Origin: Roseimaritima sp.
GTDB lineage: Bacteria; Planctomycetota; Planctomycetia; Pirellulales; Pirellulaceae
Direction of reading: 5' to 3'
Assembly (NCBI GenBank): GCA_007124075.1
Contig: SLFV01000585.1
Coordinates: forward strand, 1 to 5,101
DNA: 5,101 nucleotides
Shown here in pieces: positions 1 to 3,579 of this stretch; position 1 is the stretch's first letter; each line of letters begins with the position of its first letter. The notes under the pieces were generated by a model that saw nothing but the letters and a program-made list of their open reading frames with translations, was not told where the DNA came from and searched no databases. The translations under genes were made by a program, and so were the position numbers.

Positions 1-298
1 TGGCTGCTTGGAACGTTTGCTGGGGATTCCGCAGGGCTTCGGTCTGGTAGTGCGCGTGATAGCTGCTTTCGGTCGAGGGCAGGCTAAAGTTTTTTTTTCG
101 TCCTGACTCGCCAGACGAACCTTGGACCAGGCCCGAAACCTTACTGACGGCCTCGCGACCCGGTTCTGTTTCGCTAGCGACGTAGGGGCCGCCGATTGCT
201 GCTGCCGCCAACATCGCGGTCGTTAAGCGCCGTCCCATCGCAGGATCCTTATCGAAGTGGTTGAGAAGGTCGTCCAGTCCTTCTCCAAGGATCGACAT
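1..298 (-). CDS. Unrecognised protein with hydrophobic N-terminal segment, C-terminus beyond the left edge
   Basis: An open frame of 99 codons runs from an ATG at 298 to the window edge, with an in-frame TAG just upstream (302-304), so 298 is the earliest possible ATG. I do not recognise the family. The visible protein starts MSILGEGLDDLLNHFDKD, followed by an Ala/Gly-rich hydrophobic stretch (about residues 21-42) that looks like a signal peptide or single membrane segment, then a polar Ser/Gly/Lys-rich part. A second in-frame ATG at 238 gives MGRRLTTAMLAAAAIGG, a conventional signal-peptide start, and is preceded by AAGGA at 7 bases; the 298 ATG has no Shine-Dalgarno. The 238 start may therefore be the real one (79 visible codons). 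A run of nine A residues in the coding strand (90-98) encodes RKKN. The gene lies 68 bases after the D-threonine aldolase-like gene on the same strand and could be the operon's third member. Being a gene is likely; its function is unknown. Confidence 0.7.
   Translation of the reverse strand, partial: MSILGEGLDDLLNHFDKDPAMGRRLTTAMLAAAAIGGPYVASETEPGREAVSKVSGLVQGSSGESGRKKNFSLPSTESSYHAHYQTEALRNPQQTFQAA
246..250 (-). promoter_or_regulatory. Shine-Dalgarno AAGGA for an alternative start at 238
   Basis: Read on the minus strand, AAGGA is followed by seven bases and then ATG at 238. The upstream ATG at 298 has no purine-rich site before it. This site favours the shorter product that begins directly with a signal-peptide-like sequence, although many planctomycete genes lack clear Shine-Dalgarno sites, so the longer form cannot be excluded. 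Confidence 0.4.
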
Positions 299-366
299 TG
301 GCTAGCAAATATTTTTGACAAATGGTTTATGTGCCAGTCGTTTGCTTTATGACGCCGGTGACTCAC

Positions 367-1515
367 TTAGATCGTCAGAATGCGATCACGTGCCACAACC
401 GGCCAGCACTCGTCGGCCCGCCCTTGGTGGACTGCCCAGGCATGGCTGTGGGCCGCAACGGTCGGGCAGACATGGTAGGGGATGCCGTACAGCAACGAAC
501 CGACAGGCAATTCGTCCGCACGCGAAGTCCGCAGTACCAGATGCTCCTCATTTTGTCGGATTGGTTCTGCCTGCTCCAGGCCAAGCCATTGCACCCGGGG
601 CTGGGGAAACTCCGATGCCACGGCCTTGTGCCCCAAATCCAAGCAGATTAGTTCGGGGCCAGGGCGGCTGATGACACTGGCCAGTAAAACCGCTGCATTT
701 AAGAAATCGAAATCAGGGCAGACTCGGGCCTGTCCCGCGTCCCACAAAACCGTCGTTCCCGCGCTGATTTCGACTTCGCCTGCGGTGTGGTCGGCGTCCC
801 AAGTAGCCAGTAGCGGTGACGTCGGGGTGCCAGACGCGACCACTAATGGGACCGGGCATCGCTCGGATTGCAATCGCCGACGAAAATCCCATACTGGTGC
901 GAACGTCCGCTCCGCCTGCTGACGCAGTCGCTGGCCATCGGGTTCATGCAAATGACCATCGTAGGCATGCAACCCCAGGACCTCCAACGTCTGGGCTTCG
1001 GCCCGGGCGGCATCGCAGAGCTGCTGGTACAAGGAAACTGCCTCGGGACCAAGACGTATCCCCGTTCGGTCCATCCCGACGTTCACGTCCAGCAGCAATC
1101 GCAACGGGGACGACGTCTTGGAGCGCTGGTGCTGCTGTCGCATCCAGTAAAAGTGTTCAGGGCAGTCGACCAGCGTGGCAAAGTGGGTCTCCGGAAAACG
1201 CTCCAGCAATTCCAGATAGCGAAGGAAATTGGCATTGACCGGCTGCGACGAAAGTAGTATATCGGCTCCCCCCGCATGAGCTACCATCTCGGCTTCGGCA
1301 ATCGTCGCGGCCTTGAACTTATCGATCCCCTGGGCCCGCTTCATCGCAACGAGCTGAGGCAATTTGTGCGTTTTCACGTGCGGGCGCAGCCGCGTAGGTG
1401 CCCCCGCCCAAGCGATCATGCGATCAAGATTCTCAGCAATTCGCTCGGGATACAGCAACAATCCAGGAGTCGGAATGCTAGTCGCGTTGGAAACAACCCA
1501 CCAAGGACGACGCAT
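367..1515 (-). CDS. D-threonine aldolase / D-serine dehydratase-like PLP enzyme (D-TA family)
   Basis: A 382-residue cytoplasmic enzyme of the alanine-racemase-like fold (fold type III PLP), full length for the family. The N-terminal barrel opens with TPGLLLYPERIAENLDRM (from residue 16) and RPHVKTHK (44-51), where K48 is the expected Schiff-base lysine for PLP. VGMDRTG (146-152), GLHAYDGHLH (181-190) and SGTPT (228-232, expected phosphate contact) follow. The C-terminal half has DLGHKA (293-298), NEEHLVL (322-328) and YHVCPTV with H348 and C350, the metal-binding pair of this family. Members cleave D-threonine or other D-3-hydroxy amino acids to glycine plus an aldehyde, or dehydrate D-serine to pyruvate and ammonia; substrate cannot be fixed from sequence. 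The ATG at 1515 is chosen because no other start precedes TPGLLL. It begins 8 bases after the cyclophilin stop codon, indicating one transcript. No signal peptide is seen. Confidence 0.9.
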   Translation of the reverse strand: MRRPWWVVSNATSIPTPGLLLYPERIAENLDRMIAWAGAPTRLRPHVKTHKLPQLVAMKRAQGIDKFKAATIAEAEMVAHAGGADILLSSQPVNANFLRYLELLERFPETHFATLVDCPEHFYWMRQQHQRSKTSSPLRLLLDVNVGMDRTGIRLGPEAVSLYQQLCDAARAEAQTLEVLGLHAYDGHLHEPDGQRLRQQAERTFAPVWDFRRRLQSERCPVPLVVASGTPTSPLLATWDADHTAGEVEISAGTTVLWDAGQARVCPDFDFLNAAVLLASVISRPGPELICLDLGHKAVASEFPQPRVQWLGLEQAEPIRQNEEHLVLRTSRADELPVGSLLYGIPYHVCPTVAAHSHAWAVHQGRADECWPVVARDRILTI

Positions 1516-1523
1516 GATCTGCG

Positions 1524-2123
1524 TTACTCCCCCGAAATCCGTTTCGCCGATTGAATCACCACAGGGGTCACCGGCACATTTTCGTGCATCCCCTGGGGCC
1601 TGGTGGCGCTGGTGGCGATTTTGTCAACGACGTCCTGACCCTCCTTCACGCGACCAAAGACAGCGTAACCGACCCCATCCTGCGCTTCGGCACGGTCGAG
1701 AAACGAATTATTGGCATGATTGATGAAGAATTGGCTGGTCGCGCTATTGGGCAAGGATGTTCGCGCCATAGCAATCGTATAAGGCTGGTTTTTTAAACCG
1801 TTGGTGGACTCGTTGATGATCGGGGGATCGGTCGGCTTTTCTTTCAAGTCCGCAGTCATTCCACCCCCTTGGATCATGAACCCGCGGATGACGCGATGGA
1901 AGACCGTGCCGTCGTAATGTCCTTTGTTCACGTAATTGACAAAGTTTGCCACGGTTTTAGGGGCCTTTGCCGCATCCAGTTCCAGGACAATATTTCCCGC
2001 CGAAGTCTTCAGTTCTACCGTTACGGTATCGGCTGCCAACTTGGCTGACGCCAGCACAGTGGTTACCAGCACTGCACTACAAACCGAAACTAGACTGGTT
2101 GGGGCTTTAGGCATGCGAGACAT
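1524..2123 (-). CDS. Secreted cyclophilin-type peptidyl-prolyl cis-trans isomerase (PpiA-like)
   Basis: A 199-residue cyclophilin that interconverts cis and trans X-Pro bonds, expected outside the cytoplasmic membrane. Residues 1-31 form a signal peptide: a basic start, a hydrophobic core [15 protein letters not shown], and likely cleavage near SAKLAA. The single domain covers about 34-195. Catalytic residues are visible: R77 in [15 protein letters not shown]82, Q85, and Q131/F133 in SQFFIN. The C-terminal part ([18 protein letters not shown], then [10 protein letters not shown]) is close in style to E. coli periplasmic PpiA, and the cyclosporin-contact Trp of human CypA is absent. Three in-frame ATGs exist (2132, 2123, 2114). 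I chose 2123 because AAGGA sits 8 bases before it, whereas it touches the 2132 ATG; the longest form would add three residues. It is the first gene of a minus-strand unit with the D-threonine aldolase-like gene. Family assignment is very secure; substrates are unknown. Confidence 0.94.
   Translation of the reverse strand: MSRMPKAPTSLVSVCSAVLVTTVLASAKLAADTVTVELKTSAGNIVLELDAAKAPKTVANFVNYVNKGHYDGTVFHRVIRGFMIQGGGMTADLKEKPTDPPIINESTNGLKNQPYTIAMARTSLPNSATSQFFINHANNSFLDRAEAQDGVGYAVFGRVKEGQDVVDKIATSATRPQGMHENVPVTPVVIQSAKRISGE
1527..1533 (-). promoter_or_regulatory. Ribosome-binding site embedded in the end of the upstream cyclophilin gene
   Basis: Read on the minus strand, GGGGGAG overlaps the last codons (Ser-Gly-Glu) of the cyclophilin gene, directly before its TAA. 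It lies 11 bases before the ATG of the D-threonine aldolase-like gene, a rather long spacing. The arrangement suits translational coupling of the two genes. Confidence 0.45.
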
Positions 2124-2131
2124 GGAAATCA

Positions 2132-2136
2132 TCCTT
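2132..2136 (-). promoter_or_regulatory. Shine-Dalgarno AAGGA deciding the cyclophilin start
   Basis: On the minus strand AAGGA is followed by 8 bases and the ATG at 2123. It overlaps the upstream ATG at 2132 and so cannot serve that codon. This favours the 199-residue product over the 202-residue one. Confidence 0.5.
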
Positions 2137-2205
2137 ACTTTCTTTTCAGAAGCGTTGGGAAACGATGGCGAGGCAGGGGCATAGTCTCCTCAGCTCGCCG
2201 GCAGG

Positions 2206-2231
2206 ACAGCACAGTGCTGCAGTACTGCTGT
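2206..2231. repeat. Nested palindrome cluster, possible operator
   Basis: Three overlapping dyad elements lie within 26 bases. The outer arms are ACAGCA (2206-2211) and TGCTGT (2226-2231). CAGCAC-A-GTGCTG (2207-2219) is a perfect odd palindrome. GCAGTACTGC (2219-2228) is a perfect 10-base palindrome. The position in a divergent intergenic region fits a regulator-binding site, or a hairpin in the 5' leader of the minus-strand transcript. No regulator gene is visible in the window. Confidence 0.4.
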
Positions 2232-2259
2232 ATTGTGAAGCTCTCCCAAGCCAAGGCAA
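2232..2259 (-). promoter_or_regulatory. Weak sigma70-like promoter candidate for the cyclophilin unit
   Basis: On the minus strand TTGCCT (2259-2254) is followed by a 16-base spacer and CACAAT (2237-2232); each hexamer matches its consensus at four of six positions. Transcription would start inside the adjacent palindrome cluster. Planctomycete promoters are poorly defined, so this is only a candidate. Confidence 0.2.
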
Positions 2260-2349
2260 CCCCTGGCGATCGCTTCGTTGACAGGACCAACCGGAAATAT
2301 CGCTTTCCTGATTGCCGAAAACGAAGTCGCATCGCAATTTGCGGGCAAG

Positions 2350-2355
2350 TATACT
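2350..2355 (+). promoter_or_regulatory. Possible -10 element TATACT upstream of the DUF1080 gene
   Basis: TATACT matches the -10 consensus at five of six positions and lies about 78 bases before the DUF1080 start. No convincing -35 element stands 16-18 bases upstream. It is part of the symmetric AGTATACT, so orientation is ambiguous. Confidence 0.2.
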
Positions 2356-2422
2356 GTGAGCCGTTCGTGAAAGTCTTCGAAGTGACTCCATTGTGCTGCC
2401 GACTTGTTCCATTTGACTTATT

Positions 2423-2427
2423 GAAGG
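2423..2427 (+). promoter_or_regulatory. Shine-Dalgarno GAAGG for the DUF1080 gene
   Basis: GAAGG precedes the ATG at 2433 by five bases. Together with the signal peptide that begins exactly at this ATG, it fixes the start there rather than at the in-frame ATG at 2214. Confidence 0.65.
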
Positions 2428-2432
2428 TAACG

Positions 2433-3299
2433 ATGAAACCGTCTGCTTCCTGGCTGGCCCTGGCCAGTGTAACCACCGCCTTGTTGCTCCCCTCCGATTT
2501 GCTTGGGTTATCGCATGCCGAAGAACCAAGCCTTCCCGATCCCAGCAAATATCCCAAACTGCCATCGATCGGTTCCACCAACACCGGACCGATCCCGGAA
2601 TCACCCTGGCGGGTCCATGACGTCTTTCGGCCTCGTCCTCCGCTGGTCGCGCCGGGGCAAATCGATCTTTCCAAGGGGCATGGTACCTCGGCCCCCAGCG
2701 ACGCGATCGTGTTGTTTGATGGCACCGATCTATCGCATTGGGCACACCTGAAGGGCTCGGCTGAAATGTACCAACCGCGTTGGAAGGTTGAGGATGGTTT
2801 CATGGAGGTCGTCCGTGGCACTGGCAGTCTGTATACCGTCGATACGTTCTCCAGTTGTCAATTGCACATCGAATGGGCCAGCCCGCAGGAGGTTCGTGGC
2901 AATGGTCAAGGTCGGGGTAACAGTGGCGTAAAGTTTTACGGCTTGTACGAGGTTCAGGTGTTGGACTCGTTTGACAACTTTACCTATGCCGATGGTCAAG
3001 CGGGAGCGATTTACGGGCAATTTCCGCCCGAAGTCAACGCATCACGGCCTCCGGGAGAGTGGCAGACGTTTGACATCGTGTTCAAGGCCCCCGAATTTGA
3101 AAACGAAAAAATGGTCAAGCCAGCCGTCGTGACGGTATTTCACAACGGGGTGGTTGTCCAGCATGCTCGTGAACTGCATGGGGTTGCTCGGGCGGGGAGA
3201 TCACCAGTCTACGGGTCGCATGCTTCGCACGGACACATCATGCTGCAGGATCATGGCGACCCGGTTCGCTTTCGCAACATCTGGGTTCGGCGTCTGTAA
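2433..3299 (+). CDS. Exported DUF1080 / 3-keto-disaccharide hydrolase domain protein
   Basis: A 288-residue protein. Residues 1-29 form a signal peptide (MKPSASWLALASVTTALLLP, likely cleaved after SHA29); the lack of a lipobox Cys argues against a lipoprotein. A Pro-rich linker (about 30-88) precedes a single DUF1080 domain at about 90-288, a concanavalin/lectin-like beta-sandwich family expanded in planctomycetes. Family hallmarks are IVLFDGTDLSHW (92-103), W117-K118-V119-E120-D121-G122, GNSGVKF (162-168), YEVQVLDS (172-179), EWQTFDIVFKAP (209-220), VTVFHNGVVV (233-242) and the closing GDPVRFRNIWVRRL. Some members elsewhere hydrolyse 3-keto-glycosides; others are uncharacterised, so activity on a sugar is inferred from family only. 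No oxidoreductase or sulfatase partner is adjacent. It is divergent from the cyclophilin unit and is followed by 280 non-coding bases, so it is probably monocistronic. Confidence 0.9.
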   Translation: MKPSASWLALASVTTALLLPSDLLGLSHAEEPSLPDPSKYPKLPSIGSTNTGPIPESPWRVHDVFRPRPPLVAPGQIDLSKGHGTSAPSDAIVLFDGTDLSHWAHLKGSAEMYQPRWKVEDGFMEVVRGTGSLYTVDTFSSCQLHIEWASPQEVRGNGQGRGNSGVKFYGLYEVQVLDSFDNFTYADGQAGAIYGQFPPEVNASRPPGEWQTFDIVFKAPEFENEKMVKPAVVTVFHNGVVVQHARELHGVARAGRSPVYGSHASHGHIMLQDHGDPVRFRNIWVRRL

Positions 3300-3349
3300 G
3301 AAGGCTGACGGATGCTTGGCATTTATACAGAATCGTCGCTCGATGCGCT

Positions 3350-3369
3350 GGTCGCGACAGAACGCGACC
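3350..3369 (+). terminator. GC-rich hairpin after the DUF1080 gene, possible terminator
   Basis: GGTCGCG (3350-3356) and CGCGACC (3363-3369) form a perfect 7-base-pair stem with a 6-base loop, about 50 bases after the stop codon. Only a short interrupted T-rich stretch follows (TT, then CTTTTCT from 3375), so intrinsic termination is possible but not strong. Confidence 0.35.
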
Positions 3370-3436
3370 TTGGAACTTTTCTGCCCCCGCAGCCGTCCAA
3401 AACGGTAGTGCCTGTTAAGCCCTGCGGGTTGCAACG

Positions 3437-3463
3437 AATTCCATGAATTTACGTGATGGAATT
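3437..3463. repeat. Perfect 8-base inverted repeat AATTCCAT / ATGGAATT
   Basis: AATTCCAT (3437-3444) is mirrored by ATGGAATT (3456-3463) around an 11-base spacer. It is AT-rich with no T-tract after it, so a protein-binding site is as likely as an RNA hairpin. It lies about 117 bases before the start of the large surface-protein gene. Confidence 0.35.
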
Positions 3464-3493
3464 GGTCGACCCTAGACTTGGCTGGATCGTTTC

Positions 3494-3519
3494 GGGGCCT
3501 GATTGCCCCATGCGGCAAT
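3494..3519 (+). repeat. Two overlapping, mutually exclusive hairpins upstream of the surface-protein gene
   Basis: GGGGC/GCCCC (3494-3498 with 3505-3509, 6-base loop) and ATTGCC/GGCAAT (3502-3507 with 3514-3519, 6-base loop) share bases 3505-3507, so only one can form at a time. They lie some 60 bases before the GTG start at 3580 and could be part of its leader. Stems this short can arise by chance. Confidence 0.25.
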
Positions 3520-3567
3520 TAGACTGATCGGATCCGCGCCCCCCCTGGTCACCTCATCTCTAAGCTG

Positions 3568-3573
3568 AAAAGG
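3568..3573 (+). promoter_or_regulatory. Shine-Dalgarno AAAAGG deciding the GTG start at 3580
   Basis: AAAAGG is separated by six bases from the GTG at 3580. A nearby ATG at 3574 is in another frame and reaches a stop after about 20 codons, so the GTG is the supported start of the large open frame. Confidence 0.65.
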
Positions 3574-3579
3574 TATGCC

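Larger units (their letters stand above)
2124..2432. other. Divergent intergenic region between the cyclophilin and the DUF1080 gene
   Basis: These 309 bases separate two genes transcribed away from each other and must hold the promoters of both. Visible items are a nested palindrome cluster at 2206-2231, a weak minus-strand promoter candidate at 2232-2259, an isolated TTGACA at 2278-2283 on the plus strand without a good -10 partner, and a TATACT inside the 8-base palindrome AGTATACT at 2348-2355. An open plus-strand frame continues upstream from 2433 to 2214, but its Cys-rich, basic translation has no resemblance to a leader and I treat it as non-coding. Confidence 0.6.

Noticed and set aside
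315..1554. Several plus-strand open frames of 90-150 codons across 315-1554
   Set aside because: They are shadows of the D-threonine aldolase-like gene; translations are Arg/Pro/Ser-rich with no motifs.
2278..2283. Perfect TTGACA -35 hexamer on the plus strand
   Set aside because: No acceptable -10 element lies 16-18 bases downstream (the region reads CGCTTT), so it is noted only as part of the intergenic description.
2214..2432. In-frame 73-codon upstream extension of the DUF1080 gene from an ATG at 2214
   Set aside because: Its translation is rich in Cys and basic residues and not leader-like. The ATG at 2433 has GAAGG at five bases and starts exactly at a good signal peptide. The region also has to hold the divergent promoters.
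2135..2821. 228-codon open frame on the minus strand opposite the DUF1080 gene
   Set aside because: It is antisense to a secure family member, its translation has no recognisable motif and a low-complexity basic/Ser composition, and it spans the divergent promoter region.
3201..3518. 105-codon minus-strand open frame covering most of the 3300-3579 gap
   Set aside because: It starts in the hairpin-rich gap and runs antisense into the DUF1080 3' end; no motif and no good ribosome-binding site were seen.
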